Of a stretch of 64,000 nt of DNA, positions 8,003 through 21,444 are shown in pieces. The stretch comes from Yarrowia lipolytica (Eukaryota > Ascomycota > Dipodascomycetes > Dipodascales): the NCBI RefSeq assembly GCF_001761485.1, contig NC_090775.1, forward strand, positions 186,001-250,000. The letters are read 5' to 3'. The translations under genes and the position numbers were made by a program. How positions within the stretch are numbered: position 1 is the first letter of the stretch; each line of letters opens with the position of its first letter. Under the pieces are notes generated by a model, which worked only from the letters and a program-made list of their open reading frames with translations, searched no databases and had not been told where the DNA came from.

Positions 8003-11000
8003 TTGTTTGTTAGATATAGCTGTTGTTAGACACAGCTGTTATGAGACATAGCAGAGCCATTTCCGAACAGTAAAGTAGTGTTATACAACTTGAAATTGTA
8101 TCAGAATGTGTCGAGAGCCACACGTGTGGATCTAGTCTAGTCCAGAGGCATCTGTAGATGATTCGAGCTGACCCAATCACGGATACTGAGTAAGTGCAAA
8201 GGTATGAAAGTTTTGGTAGCTACGTTGGTCACCGTTTGGGGTATGGTATTCTCCTTTCACGGCTCTTTCTGCCATTATCCACTTATTCCTGGCAGATTGT
8301 ACCAGTTTCTTGAATGGTCTTGTTAGTGATCATCTTTACACGATTCTTCTCGAAACATTCGGCTATTGTCTTCACATAACTGAAGGGCTGGTTTCTCTCT
8401 CATTCCACGGACATTGCTAGCTAGTGTACTGTATGAAAAGAAATAATAAAAACGCATTTGGTATAGTTATGGAATGCTACAACCGAGAGAGGACTGGTGT
8501 AGAGTACATATTGTACCCACAAAAATAACACTCTCTGTTATCCTATAACCAGTATCCTGCTGAAGATATCTTCCATGCTACTCTATGTACAAGCCTCAAG
8601 ACGTGCAATAGATGATTTGATCAAGAACTCATACAGTACAATGGAGCCACTTGTAGCCCAATCTGGTATACAAACAGTACCAGCCCATTATTCTCAATTC
8701 TGCCAGTCATTAGAGCTACTTACCACAGGTAATACTTCTGAATCTCAACCATCGAAACTCGGTGACACAAGATGGAACAGCAGCTCCGTCAAGTCTCATC
8801 TGTCTCATCGTCATGTGTCTGATATCACCAGTCGTTCCGACAGGGGCGAATTTGCCAGATGTCCGGCTCTGCCCGTGTTATGGCACTTGTTTAGGAAACT
8901 GCACGGACGTCAGACGTTGTTGACGTTGACAGTTGGAAGACAGCTGAGCTCTCCGTCTCTTCAAAACCACACTAAAAGTACATACGGTAGCACTACGAGT
9001 AGCTCGTGTCAGGCAAACTTCTCGGCTTTCGGCTCCGAATACCCCAGAAACAGAGAATGCTTGTCTGAGACGCATCTCACACTAATTACCGACTGTTTCA
9101 GAATAACCAAACAAAAAACTACAAGCCTCTGCAAGAGGACGGTTGTGCAGTTACAGTTGCAGTAGCAGTAGCTACTGCAGTTGCGGTGACATGACTGACT
9201 GTTAACCCTGAAGACACGCAAAAAAGAAACCAAGGACCTGTAATAACTTTTTGTTAGCCAAAAATAGCCACCTGCCGTCTATCCCTTGCCGCCGTTTATC
9301 ATAAATCCCAGCCTAATCTTGCCTTGAACTCAGAAGCTGGGTTTTCTACAAGTGCCCGTATCTCGCTCCCCAGGTTGATAGCAATAATATTACCGAGCCA
9401 TGTGGGAGGAGTACATCGCACATACATGATAATAAAGAGGCTCGCATTTGTGCCTACATTTCCCGGCACTTGTACTTGGACTTGGACGGCAGGACACCGG
9501 TCTGATTGCACGAGCCATTGGCTGTCTCATCCGGGTGAGATGTATTCGGTGAAGACTTTTTCACACGCGGCTGAGACAGAGTTTGTTCCGGTTCCGTAGC
9601 CGGCCATTATCGTTTCATATTATGGCCCAGCCCGTGATCTGGTGCCTTGCCGGAAGACTCCAGGGTCATCGGCCATCCTCAGGCCATTGCTACATTGCGC
9701 TGGTATGCCTCACTGTCGTTTCTTTTGACGAGCAAAACGCACACAACAGAGCCACTGCTTCCGATCTGAGACTCAGGGTTCGGAAAAAGCAAATTAGGCA
9801 GCACCGCGGAGGTTGGTGGAAGAGCAGAACAGAAAGATGCCCCATCACAAGTACACAAGTCCTTGCTGAGCCGCCGCTTGTGCAACCAATTCCCATATGG
9901 GACTTCTATCGTACCATGAGACTAGCAATACTTTAGCTCACATTAGACTGAACTACTGTATGTACAAGTATCGTGGACTAGTGCCAGCCACGCAACTAAC
10001 AACGCGACGGCCTGCAACACGCAAGGTCTCAAGCAAGGGGTTCATCGAGGAGTTAGTTGCATGTGGAGACGACGAGAGTGAGTAACAATGACTAAACCCC
10101 ATCTGTGGAGACCGTATCTTAGCGACAAGCCGAATACAAGCTCTACTCCCGACGATCTGTAACATCCTTAACAATGGTCTTAATCACATGGCCACGGCAA
10201 ATTCACCGACGGACGCCAATCTACCCGTCAATCTGACAGGCTATAATTAGATATCGTCGACGAACAATGGTAGGAAAACTTTTCTTGGGTTTGGTTTCGT
10301 CTTGAGACACGGTGGGCCATTTAGACTTGCATTGATGAACACCACACAATAGAGCATGGAAACTTCCATGCATGGTGCAACTGAGGGGTAGTAGGTCGCT
10401 ACACGAAAACCTCACAGAATTGTACCCTATTTTTTGTCTAATAATATCGTATATATATCAGCAGACTTGCCCCGTGCTATTTGCAGACGTCAGAAATGCA
10501 ATACGTCAACGTCTGGCACACGATCTCTCCGAATTGGAACAAGCAAAGTGAAACTCCAACATGCATGAGGCTGCATAGACAATAGGCATTGTCTAAATAT
10601 AGCCATGTCGATCCAGTTCTAAGCCTCTCAGAAACGCTTGAGAGTGGCTCTGCAGGATAATCCCTCCCTACATCCATCCATCCATTCCTTCGAGGTCCCG
10701 TGGTCTCACCTCCAGCGATCCTTTCGAGTCTATTTGTCTCTACAGTGCAAACATGATTACCATACCGGATTAGGACATTCGACAAGAGGAATACAAGACG
10801 TGCGGACGCACAGGATCCGAAACGGCAAGAGCGCAGGCACACGTACAGTAATATTGTTGCCTTGTCTTCGCTCATCTGTTTCGAGCCCATGGTTGTCTCC
10901 TTTTGGGCGTCGTTGCCTGGGAGACGTTGACGGGCCCTAACTACAGCGCACAGCTTTTTGTATGTACTCGGCTCCCGGAATTGACGGAAGTTTATCCAGA

Positions 11001-12064
11001 GCCCAATGTGATTGTCGACACGAAAAACGAAAAGCAACAAAAAAAAAAAAGTGTTTTGCAGTGGAGCGGGTAGGGTTTATATCTAAGAGTTAGTAATACA
11101 TTTTTAGTTCAATTGGCCCAATGCTGCCGTTTCGAGGGCGAGTGGGGTCCTGAACGAGCACATTTGGGGTCCACAACCGCCTCTTTCGGCACCCCCTCCA
11201 AGCCAGAGCCGCCTTAATTGAACCCCGTTGTGAGTTGCGCCATTATGTCTTATGCCCTGTAGGTCATTTGGTGGCCCGAAGCGGCCCCATGCAGACGAAC
11301 ACAAAGCCCCGTATAAACAAGGTTCGTACATTGGGTTTGTGGACAAGTCTTTGTATGCAACTACTTTTGCTGCGTCTCGGTCAGAATCAGCTGAGTGATC
11401 AGCATTCGATACTTACTAGCTGCCGGGAATAGAGGGTGTGTGGGGACACTCGTAATATTATGTGTGTGGGTTTGCGAGATAGCGCTGACCATTCGCTCCA
11501 CCATTCATTGCTGGCAAGACGATATGAAACGAGGATTGACATAAAACGCAAAAAATGAAAATCGTTGGAAAAAGAAAAAACAGATGTTGTCAGGACCTAA
11601 GAAAAAGCAATGCACGTTTGGGGAACCATTTTTTTGAGAGCTGGGCTGCACGCACACGCACACCACGCACACCACGCACAAGCGTTGCACAAAGGTAGCC
11701 GTATGGTGGAGTCCTGAAGGTTATTCGGAGGATTGATGAAAAGTACCTGGAAGCCCGTCACTCGATACAAGTGATGGGTGGACTCCTTAATCACATGAAA
11801 CAACGCGTCCAAATATTGAGCGGTTTAAACACGATGGATTAGTGGCAAGTATGTACGAAAAAAAATGACAACCTCAGGTGTTAAAGTTTGAGAACCCTGC
11901 TCTACTTAAAGCTCAAACTCTCAGCATGAATCAACCTTGTGTAAAAGCCAATTTGGGAAGAGCAGTTCAAGTAACAGAGTAGTGTTAGGCTGGTGTCTAA
12001 ATCGCATGTGTGTTTGTGCGTCTGGGTAACGGGCTCTCTCTCTCTCTTCGTGACTCCAGTTGGG
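8003..12064. other. Long intergenic region (4 kb) before the aquaporin gene
   Basis: No gene I can support. The longest frame, 8575-9165 (196 codons), is Ser/Thr-rich without family resemblance. A (TTG)CAG-rich patch lies at about 9140-9190 and a CACGCACAC-rich patch at about 11648-11685. The final kilobase should hold the aquaporin promoter. Confidence 0.45.
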
Positions 12065-12072
12065 TATATATA
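12065..12072 (+). promoter_or_regulatory. TATA box of the aquaporin gene
   Basis: TATATATA lies 84 bp upstream of the ATG at 12156 and is followed by a CT-rich then CA-rich leader (CCCCAACACAAACCC type). The frame is open upstream to 12060, but that start would precede the TATA box, so it is rejected. Confidence 0.7.
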
Positions 12073-12155
12073 GACCCTCGCTTTCCCTCTCTACAGCCTT
12101 CCCTTTCTGTACTCCACCAACACAAACCCCCCAACACAAACCCACGACATTGACA

Positions 12156-13010
12156 ATGACCAAGGAGTCTGTGCACAATCTGCCCACCGTTTCCACCTCT
12201 CAGCCCGCTGAGCCCGTGGACGCCATCCCCCCCACCGCCTACGTCCCCCCGGATGAGGCCTACACCCGGTCTCGACCTATGGGTCTCGGTGAGAACATGC
12301 GAAACCTCTTCATTGCCTGCATTGGTGAGTTTGTCGGTACCTTCATGTTCCTGCTGTTCGCTTACCTGATTGCCACCGTCGCCAACTACGACAAAACCGT
12401 CGCCGGCCCCAACGCCGCCAAGATCATCATGATCTCCTTCGGCTTCGGCTTCTCCCTCCTCGTCAACGTCTTCATCTTCTTCCGAGTCTCCGGAGGTCAG
12501 TTCAACCCTTGTGTCACTCTCGCCCTCACCCTTGTTGGTGCCGTTCCTCCCGTCCGAGCTCTGTGCTTGGCCATCACCCAGCTCCTCGCCGGTATGGCCG
12601 CTGCTGGTGTCGCCGACGCCCTGACCCCCGGCCCCGTCACCTTCATCAACACTCTCGGTGACGGTGTGTCCCGAACCAGAGGAATGTGGATCGAGATGTT
12701 CTGCACTGCCCAGCTGTGTCTGACCGTGCTGTTCCTCGCCGTCGAGAAGCACCGAGCCACCTTCATGGCTCCCTTCCCCATTGGAATGTCTCTCTTCATT
12801 GGCCATCTGGTTGCCGTCTTCCCCACCGGCGCTGGTATCAACCCCGCTCGATCTCTGGGCCCCTGCATTGTTGGAAAGTCTTTCCCCCACTACCACTGGA
12901 TCTACTGGGTCGGTCCTATCCTCGGTTCCATCTTCTCTGTTGGTCTCTACCACACCCTCAAGTTCCTTGACTACGAGACCTCCAACCCCGGCCAGGACAA
13001 CCAGGACTAA
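12156..13010 (+). CDS. Aquaporin/aquaglyceroporin of the MIP family
   Basis: Forms a tetrameric channel for water and possibly small solutes in the plasma membrane. The protein is 284 aa from the ATG in TTGACAATGACC. It has a 45-residue Pro/Ser-rich cytosolic N-terminus, then six hydrophobic segments starting with NLFIACIGEFVGTFMFLLFA. The second pore motif is canonical (INPARSLGP), and Arg after NPA is present. The first motif is QFNPCVTLAL, NPC instead of NPA. Cys at that place is tolerated in several fungal and plant MIPs and may change pore gating or selectivity. Codon use is strongly biased to C-ending codons, which suggests high expression. The length matches orthodox Aqy-type channels rather than the long Fps1 type. 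The substrate is not decidable from sequence. Confidence 0.92.
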   Translation: MTKESVHNLPTVSTSQPAEPVDAIPPTAYVPPDEAYTRSRPMGLGENMRNLFIACIGEFVGTFMFLLFAYLIATVANYDKTVAGPNAAKIIMISFGFGFSLLVNVFIFFRVSGGQFNPCVTLALTLVGAVPPVRALCLAITQLLAGMAAAGVADALTPGPVTFINTLGDGVSRTRGMWIEMFCTAQLCLTVLFLAVEKHRATFMAPFPIGMSLFIGHLVAVFPTGAGINPARSLGPCIVGKSFPHYHWIYWVGPILGSIFSVGLYHTLKFLDYETSNPGQDNQD

Positions 13011-16000
13011 TCGGTGTGCCCTCTCCACTAAAACTCGCGTTCATCAACGTTGGAAATCATCTTTTATCTTCTTCCACTAGCCATGTCTAGTTTGCATCAT
13101 ATTTCGGTGCCGTTTTGAAACGGTTCCATCTCACATAATACACATAATAATGTATATCACATAATGACAAGGTACAAGTACAATACGGTAGAAGTAGATT
13201 GATTCTTAGAAGTGCACATACAACTTGCACAAGTAGTGGTGATGTTCTCTTCTTTGTAACGGTCGCCTAGACATTTCTTTTTCGATCGACGCACAAACCT
13301 GTTCCTGATGTGATGTTACACTGGCTCCAAAGTTGGAACATGTTGTGAGACATGAGACAATTCGATTGAGTCGATATTGTATGACTTCTCGACCTCTGAT
13401 TTTTGCATTGCTCTGAGTCTCGTGTCTCATATATATTCCCCCATAGCTCTCCTTGCGACGTTCATGGACTCTGATTCTCCTGAGTGGTGGCAGTTTTCCA
13501 GAGGGTGTTCTATTGGCAGTACCGTTTCAGAGTGATACAACGTCTCTATGGCAAAAGCAATGTTGGAAAATGTGGGTTCGGAGACAAAGCGTTGTATCAA
13601 CTATAGCTCGATCGCACTTGTGAGGTCATCATCAACTCCTTGCAGTAATTATTTTACCGGAGACAATGAGTGAATGAGACAGCCGGAAGCAGCGAGATGG
13701 GATACATTGCAGCAATCGGGTGTACGGTATTTGTGAGCCAGTCGTCGAATACCCATTTATTTGACGGCGTAGTCTTTTTGGTTTATTCACGTACGTACTA
13801 GCCCACGGAGGTTTATATGCTATTACCAGTGCTGCACATTCTGATTAGTCCTTCACAGGGTCTTTCATCAGCATGGGAATCTCCAGTCGAACTAAAACCA
13901 ATAAATGAGTGAGACATGGTGGGGAAATGCCTCAAGCAGGGCAAGTTGGATGACATGTAGTAGTCGAACTCGTAGCCAAGACGATATAAACACCCAACCA
14001 TGTTAGTATCTCGATCTACAATTGATCCTGGTGGGTTTGTTTACGTGGAATTCCTTTTTCTGAGCTACCAGTAGACTTCTCCAGTCGGTATGTAAATCAT
14101 GTCCCGGTAATCCCGTGATAGCCTTCCACACTATGTTTTGGGCGTGGTCTTAAACGGGACACACCCTGTCTAATTTGGGTTCCATAACAATGCACCTTGT
14201 GAACAATATGCAACTGTCAAAATGTGGGCACGGAGAGAAAAGAAAAAGCAAGAAAAGAAAGAAAAAAATAGTGCCGAACCCGTCAAGGCCAAAGGGGGCA
14301 AAATAATAACAATGTGGAGTCACACGGAGGCGTGTCACGTGGGTCACAGGACCTCCCGCTTCCCGCTCCCGCAAACAAACACCGTTGGGGCCTGATGCAT
14401 TGTTTTCATCTGTCCTTGTTATACATTAGCCCGAACTTAGTATATACATAGTTGTAGGGTCGCTAATTATAACAGTCCGGCTATGAAGGTGAAAATGGGA
14501 GCAGCAAGTCTGAAGCTCTATGAGTAGAGTTGTTGCTGGATGAAGCGCGTATTTACAATTTCCCGGGTTTGGCGTGGTCATTTGGTGTCCGGGTTGAGAC
14601 CGTGTGGACGCATGGAGCCCATGTTTGAGGCACACTTATACACGAGTGGGGGCATGGGCACATGAAGAAAGGCATAGGTACGAGGAAACCAAAACAAACA
14701 CGCGCAAGCACATACAAGAAAAGACGACTATTTTGAACAGACTGAGTGGATGAATGGGTGACGGTGGTCACGAGGAGATTACGTGAGAAACAGGTACCAG
14801 AGTCGTATGAGTACAATATCGTATGTACAGAGCTTCGTACTTTTTTTGGCAATAGTATATACGATTCAACTCTACCATGTTACAAGTAGTTCTGTTTCAG
14901 CCATCCTAGACTGGTGTAAGGAGCTAAAGGGGTTTGTGTAATCACATGCCTCTGCTGTACATTGACTGTCTATTCTCGTACTACTTGCAACACGACTGGT
15001 TCGCTTGGACATCACAAGCAACCACTATGTGCTTTTTTCGATGCTTGTTCACCGGAGCCGAATCAGTAACAGACATCACCAGCCACCTACAAACACCTGT
15101 ATGTATGTACTGCACTAGTGTGTACTTGTACGATACACAAAGCCCTGTTGTCAGAACCCGCCAAGATGCGGCTAAGACGATTCGGTGCCTCAGTCCATGC
15201 TGGCTCCAACCAAATGGCTCTCCACCATCTACTTTTGGTGCAGTCATGTCCACATGCTGATGAGCTGTGGGACTAGACTAGTCCTACCTCGGCATGAAGC
15301 AATGGGAACGGGTGAACTAAAGGCATTCTGTCTGTTTTGGTGATGTGATTGTGTGTTTTGGCTGACCTGTCTCTGTATTAGACAGTTGCACACTCTATTT
15401 ACGATACTGTACCTGTTCTTTCTCGTCCTCTTGACCGTACGCTTGTTCTCTCTTCTACGATTAATCCGGTGCTTCTAACAGGTCTCATCGGTATAATTAG
15501 CACGATAATTAGTTGGTGTGCAGCTCGATTTTGCGTTTTTCGATTTTGCACTTTTCTCACAGTTTTTCGATTTCGCAACGGGTCAATATCAGTTCTGACG
15601 TTCTGACAGACCCTAGCCATACGTACCTCGTATCGTAGTCCTACTCCTTAGAAGTGAGACTGCCAAACTAAAGAGTTGATGTTGGTGCCGGTAGATGGCA
15701 CGCTGTGGACGTGTTGACGGCCCATAGCCCATTTTCCCAGTTCTCAATGTTCGAGGCTTTCTACGGCTCTGGCTTCCTCATGGCCTGGCTTCTGGACAGT
15801 GGTAAGACTTGGCAGCTCATATACTGTTCTCTGGATATGGAGATAACACTCCAGACACTACAGGACTCAAACCATCATCATCCTCCTTCTTCTGACACCA
15901 CAAGTTCTTTTTCGTCCCCAAATATCGCAGCATGTGTAGACTCCATGAATGCACACGGTGTTGGCGTGCTTCTCCAAGATCGAGCATCGCAAGATTGCAC

Positions 16001-16182
16001 AGAGGTGTTTGTTGACGGTTATTCCATGGTTTATAGAAAGGTTGACATCCAGTTGATAATACAGAATCTTTGACGGCTCAAATGCTCCATAGGAAGTTGT
16101 CTTTCGGTTGACAGGCGCTGTCACTTCTACATGACCTACAGACTTCCATAGAGCATACGTAACATCTATCATGTCTATACTT
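13011..16182. other. Long intergenic region between convergent aquaporin and RAD16
   Basis: Both neighbours end here, so 3.2 kb without a promoter requirement is notable. I see no supportable gene; the 122-codon frame at 15705-16073 has no family features. A purine tract lies at about 14232-14271. Three copies of TTTTTCGATTTTGC-like sequence lie at about 15528-15580. GTACAAGTAC occurs at 13172-13181. Confidence 0.45.
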
Positions 16183-18717
16183 CTAGTTAGTGAAAAGAAA
16201 CTGCATATCAGCAGGGGTTAGCCGGTTGATGGCTCCGTCATCTTGTCCCAGAGTCGCATGAATCATACTGGCCTTCTTCTCTTGAAGCTCAATGATACGC
16301 GACTCGATGGAGTCTTCGATCGCAAACCGAGTAATCTTAACAGGTCGATGCTGTCCAATACGATGGACTCGGTCTCCAGACTGCCACTCCACCGAAGGGT
16401 TCCACCAGGGGTCCAGGATGAACACCTGAGATGCCTCGCATAGGTTCAGAGCCACTCCTCCGGCCTTGAGAGACACCAGAAAAACCTCCACCTGTGGGTT
16501 CTCCATGAAGTATTTGATGGAGTTTTGTCGCTGGGTAGGGGACATGTTACCCTGGAGCTTGACGGTTTGGAACCCTGCTCGTCGAAGCCGCCACTCCACC
16601 AAATCCAGCATAGATGTGAACTGGCTAAAAACAATGCTTTTGATGGTCTGTCTGTCGCTTCGCAGCTTGTATAGCTCCTCGACCAATGCCTCAATCTTTG
16701 TGGAAGATCGCCAGCCACCAGTCATGTTGATTCGCTGAACAATCGATGTTTTCTCCTTGGAGTTGGTCTCCTGTTCAATAGCGGGGGCATTCAAATCGAT
16801 AGTCAGGTTGATATGACAGACGGGACAGTCAGAGGCTCCAGAACAGTAGTCCTTGATACACACTCGACAGAACGTGTGGTGACACTTGGACTTGATGGGT
16901 TCTTCGGCCTCATCGTCGCATAGCTGGCAAATGATAGCATTGTCAATGTATCCTCCTTCTCCCTGGTTGGCACGTCTCAGAACCAAATCAGGATGATCTG
17001 CAATCTGTCTCATTCGAGTAATCAGAGAGAAAATGTTGGCATAGTTGTTGAGAACCACTCCCTGTGCCACATAGGTGTTGAATTTCCGGTTCACGTCCGA
17101 GTAGATACTCTGGTAGAGGTCTTTCTCCTCCTCGTTAAAAAAGTCCCGTCGAATAGTGACGATTCTAGGGGGTAGACCGAGATCATCTGCTCTCTCGACC
17201 TTGGTTCGACGCAGCATAATGTGCTTGAGCAGTTTCTGGATGTTGCCGAAGCTCTCCTTGCCTTCTTTGCTGATACCTCCCTTCTGGATATGTTTCAAGA
17301 GCACGTGGTTGAAGTAGTTTGTGTGGTCCATGGGTCGATGCCCGCACGTGACACATGTTCGGTTGTTGACAAAGCTCCAGTCATGAGATCGGCAGGGGCA
17401 TTTTTTGCAAAAATACTCGCAGAACGGTTTGATTCCGAGGAACCGAATCAGCGAAAACATTTCACCGATTCGGTTCTGAAGAGGAGTGCCAGAGAGACAA
17501 AGCCGTTTCTCGGTATTGAGATTGAAGGCGGCTCTGGCGGTGTTACTTGCCCGATCCTTGATATTATGAGCCTCATCTAGCACAACTCTTCCCCATTGAA
17601 CTTGATGCAAAGGAGACTTTTTGTACTGCTTTCCCTCGACTCCCTTGCGCACAAAACCGCTCTGTTGACGTCGGTAAACGCTCTCTAGAACCGCATAGGT
17701 CGTCATCACACAGTCGTAGCCCTCCAGATCTTTCACAGAGAATGAATCTTTGTTGGCTCCATGGTAAACAGCCACTTTGAGAGAGCCCGCAGAATGGTCG
17801 TTAATTTCATTGGCCCATTGCATCAGAGCAACGGTAGGGGCGACAATGAGGTTGGGCTTGACTCCCGAGGCGATGATCAAGGCAATCGTCTGGATAGTTT
17901 TACCCATTCCCATTTCATCAGCAAGAATACCGCCCTTGTATTCTCCCTCCTCCTGCTTCAAAAGCCAGTTGAGACCCTCTTGTTGAAACGGCAGCAGAGT
18001 TACAGCCATAGACTTTGGCTGTTCGGCCTTTTCAACCTGGATCCTCGGTTTATTGTCGAGATCAATAAAGGTGTTCTCCAACTCAGGATGCTGTTCAAAC
18101 AAAGCCTTGGTAGTCCGGTCGTAGTATTTGAGATACCGGGGTTTTTTGTTTCCGTCTTCATCCAGCTCATCGTAGTCGTCCTTCTTGGCTTTCTTTTTAG
18201 CTGGAGCTCTTCTCTTTTTGGGTTTCTCTTCTTCGCCCTCCTCCAGATCATCCGCAATCATAAACCCTCCATCTTCCACGGCCTGTTCTCGATCAGACTC
18301 ATCGCTGGCCTTATACTCATCACCGGAAGAGTCGTCACTCACCACTATTGCCCGCTTGCGTGTCGCCTTTGGCTTTGTGGCTCGGGATCGGGTGGCGACT
18401 TTAGCTCGTGTAGCGAGCGACGACGACGAAGAAGCCTCGCTATTGTCATCAATAACGGCTCTGGAACGGCCACGTCTCTTAGGCGCGGCAGCCGGCTCCT
18501 GACTTGAAGCAGATCTGGTCTTGGATGGGTCCTGAACCACCTCATTACCCTCGTCATCGAACTCCTTGAGCTGGGCCTTGTTAGTTGCAGCGGTCCTCGG
18601 CTTCCGCTTGAACGTCGGCAGTTTTGTTTCCTTCTTGGGCGCTTCGGGGGCTGGACTGGCGTCGCTGACCACAAATCCGCCGCCGTCTTCGCTGGAAAGG
18701 TCGCCGGATACTGTCAT
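16183..18717 (-). CDS. RAD16: Rad16-type SNF2 ATPase with RING finger, global genome excision repair
   Basis: Rad16 works with Rad7 in nucleotide excision repair of non-transcribed DNA, as a DNA translocase and part of a ubiquitin ligase. The ORF gives 844 aa from the ATG at 18717 ([13 protein letters not shown]); a longer in-frame start at 18789 is possible but its extra 24 residues look untranslated. The first 220 residues are charged and disordered, with basic clusters ([12 protein letters not shown]). SNF2 motif I is [10 protein letters not shown] near 265 and motif II DEAH near 380. A zinc-binding insertion follows ([11 protein letters not shown]...CVTCGHR), typical of Rad16. The C3HC4 RING (CQLCD...CHHTFCRVC...CPVC) lies near 594-634, between the helicase lobes. 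The second lobe ends in the QxxxRxxRIGQ motif ([13 protein letters not shown]). Yeast Rad16 is 790 aa. No key residue is missing. Confidence 0.95.
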   Translation of the reverse strand: MTVSGDLSSEDGGGFVVSDASPAPEAPKKETKLPTFKRKPRTAATNKAQLKEFDDEGNEVVQDPSKTRSASSQEPAAAPKRRGRSRAVIDDNSEASSSSSLATRAKVATRSRATKPKATRKRAIVVSDDSSGDEYKASDESDREQAVEDGGFMIADDLEEGEEEKPKKRRAPAKKKAKKDDYDELDEDGNKKPRYLKYYDRTTKALFEQHPELENTFIDLDNKPRIQVEKAEQPKSMAVTLLPFQQEGLNWLLKQEEGEYKGGILADEMGMGKTIQTIALIIASGVKPNLIVAPTVALMQWANEINDHSAGSLKVAVYHGANKDSFSVKDLEGYDCVMTTYAVLESVYRRQQSGFVRKGVEGKQYKKSPLHQVQWGRVVLDEAHNIKDRASNTARAAFNLNTEKRLCLSGTPLQNRIGEMFSLIRFLGIKPFCEYFCKKCPCRSHDWSFVNNRTCVTCGHRPMDHTNYFNHVLLKHIQKGGISKEGKESFGNIQKLLKHIMLRRTKVERADDLGLPPRIVTIRRDFFNEEEKDLYQSIYSDVNRKFNTYVAQGVVLNNYANIFSLITRMRQIADHPDLVLRRANQGEGGYIDNAIICQLCDDEAEEPIKSKCHHTFCRVCIKDYCSGASDCPVCHINLTIDLNAPAIEQETNSKEKTSIVQRINMTGGWRSSTKIEALVEELYKLRSDRQTIKSIVFSQFTSMLDLVEWRLRRAGFQTVKLQGNMSPTQRQNSIKYFMENPQVEVFLVSLKAGGVALNLCEASQVFILDPWWNPSVEWQSGDRVHRIGQHRPVKITRFAIEDSIESRIIELQEKKASMIHATLGQDDGAINRLTPADMQFLFTN

Positions 18718-21444
18718 GGTCTTGTGTCGGAGAGGTGTGCAGCGGGCTTGAGATGCTGAGATGCACTGCACGATAAGAAAAGTTCCCAACTGAAATTTGG
18801 ATCGGTCACTTTAAGCTTACAGTGCCTATTTGGGCACTGATTAACTCCGATATCTCCGGGACGCGGTGGAAAGGACAGAAGAACATTTTAAACCGATTTT
18901 TTCGGTCTTGTGGTGTATTTCGGAACTCCATCCCGTTTTTCAATTTGTCTCAGCTGCTTCTACGGCATTGTAATTTGATGTTAAAATGATATATGAAATT
19001 TCGCCACCGAGCCGCATCACAGTTGAGCATAGACGGGTGGAAGAACAGTAGGAAAAAAGACACAAAATACGGATAAAATCGAGAAAATTACGGGAAATTA
19101 AGCTGATTAATATATATATATATATATATTCTTGTGTCGGGTTCTTGCGGCTTAGTCGCATCACTCATAAGGGCGGTTAGCAGTGTACACATAGGGATCA
19201 TGGCTATAAGTACATCAAAGATGCGCACTTTTGACTTGACAATGGGCGATGGAAAATAACAGCCTATAGGAGTTCATTCAACCTAGGATTCAACTGATAC
19301 AAATAATACTGTAGTATCGTGTCGTGGGTTACCTTGGGGACACAGATATGTGCAGTATTGAACCAATTGAGCAGATTATACAGTGTTTGTCCTCACCAGA
19401 GTGTTTTGGTGCTGTGTGCTAATACCAGACCAGAGACAAGGGTGTGCTATAACTTCACGAAGAGAAGTTGAATGTTCTGTAACCTAGAATATTGTGATAT
19501 ATGAGCATTTCCAAACCCATTCGCGGAATTTTCGTTATTCACGTACCTTCCTCGGTTGTTCGAATGATTCCAAATTCTGTCTAAACAAAGTCTAAGTATT
19601 AGGCTGAGTCTTCATCATTCGACATACAGCAATAAAATGAATTATTGTATGGAAATACTTTTCAAAAGTTGCATTATTGACAATCTCTCATTGTCCTCTT
19701 TCTGGTTAGAAATTTATTATATCCCTGGCGAATTTAGATCATCGAATTTGGGCCCCCAGCTGGCTTTTCCCTTAACCATTAATCTAACTATACGACTCTC
19801 TAGCTCAAAATTCACTCCAAGAGCACATGAAAGACTCCAGCCACGTAGATTTTAATACCATTCGGGAGCTCCAGATATTTCCAATCATTTAACCAAAACC
19901 CTGCTCCTCTTTGTAGCTTTTTATTGGCCCTCGGCTCAAGATTGTAGGACAATGGGGATATACCTGGCTATCTAGTCTAGAAATTGTTTGTACTATACTA
20001 GCATATTATGGGTCACGGAAGACAAGCCACGGCTGTTCTATTGGTCCAAGGCACTCTAGTCTGTTCTAATGGTATCATCCCCACGGCCCAGTTCAATGGC
20101 ACACTCCTCGACCGCGCTAAGACAGCCTCTTCCTAGAGAGCTATACTATGGAGGCCACTGCGATATCTTTCAGAACCCTCGTGTTGTAGAATGGCTCGGT
20201 TGTGGCGTGTCTAGGGATTGAGTGGTGAAGTGTCAGATACTTGTAGTTGTAGCACCTTCAGTGGCCAGTGTCTAGACTATTGAGAGGTCATGCTGGTGGC
20301 CAGGCCAGCAGTACTACCTGTACAGTCACGCCAAGACCGAAAGTCGGTTGATATTCAGAAAAAAAATCATCCAAAGAAACATTTTCCACAATGAAACAGT
20401 CGTACAGTGCCTCAACTTTTATTGGCAGTTCTTATCATACTTGCACAAGTACTCCTACGTCTTGGCAAGCCACATAACTGGTGATCTTCATTCCCCTCGG
20501 GTCGAAAAAAACCAGGGTTTGGCATCTTTCTGCATGCTTCCTGTCCTGATAATGTCTCACACGACTCGGGCCCGGGCAGTTGACAGTTTGATTGCCAAGC
20601 TTCCAAGAAGTGAAGACAGCGATGTCTAGATCTTGTCTACAGGACGGTACTGTACGAGTAGTACCAGCCACATCTACTGTTCATAAGCTGACTATATGAG
20701 ACATGGGATGGTCTATCTGGGGAGATGGGCTCGTACTTGTACCGTTAGTCGTACTCGTACTGGACTGATGTACACATGCACCCCCCGGGTAGCAAATCCA
20801 CAGACTCAAACCGTGTAACCAATACGAAGAGTGCCGTCCAAAGCCACACCCGAGCGTGTGGCTTGTACAAGCTCGAGTCTAAAGTGTAACTATTTTTCAG
20901 GTTGATTTTTTCCTGCTGATCCCCACCACTGTTACATCTCTTCAAATGTGTCCAAAAGAGCCAGAATGACGGGAAAACTTGCGCCATGGCGCCCCCAATG
21001 TCCCCAGAGCGCTATGATGCAATCGGTTGGGATATGGGACCATTTCACGTGACCTGCACGTTTTCCTTGTGCCAGCACAGAAATCCGGTATGCTCGGCAA
21101 ATATGCATGAAACCTTGTTGATAAGCCACATATTTGGACAAGCAAAATGAGAATGTTGGGGAAAGAAATATGGGGAAAGAAACATGAAAATGAACTCTTG
21201 TAATGCAGGAGAATTGATTAATCCAAAAAAAATTGGCAAAATCGCCCTAATTTCACGCTAAATATCGCCTTGTACGCTGCATTAATCTAAGCTAATATTA
21301 AGCCCCACCAACTCTATGCTAGCCGATCAAATACGGACAATGTTTCCAGAAAGACCAAAAAAAGGTCGCGTGAGCTGTAGATAAATATCCCGCTTCTTCC
21401 TCTCCTGTACACTACACTTTGATCTTCTCTCAACTCCATCCTAA
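18718..21444. other. Divergent intergenic region, RAD16 to permease
   Basis: 2.7 kb with two promoters and nothing else I can support. A TA dinucleotide run lies at 19109-19129. TCGTACTTGTACC at about 20731 belongs to the dispersed TACAAGTA motif. The permease side carries GATAAATATCC near 21379 as the likely TATA element. Confidence 0.5.

Noticed and set aside
8575-9165. 196-codon open frame; contains DTRWNSS, faintly like hAT transposases
   Set aside because: One short motif only, Ser/Thr-rich low-complexity remainder, no other transposase features or inverted repeats seen.
12060-12155. Longer N-terminus for the aquaporin
   Set aside because: It would start upstream of the TATA box at 12065-12072 and translate leader sequence.
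15705-16073. 122-codon frame between the aquaporin gene and RAD16
   Set aside because: No family features, poor start context, and composition like the surrounding spacer.
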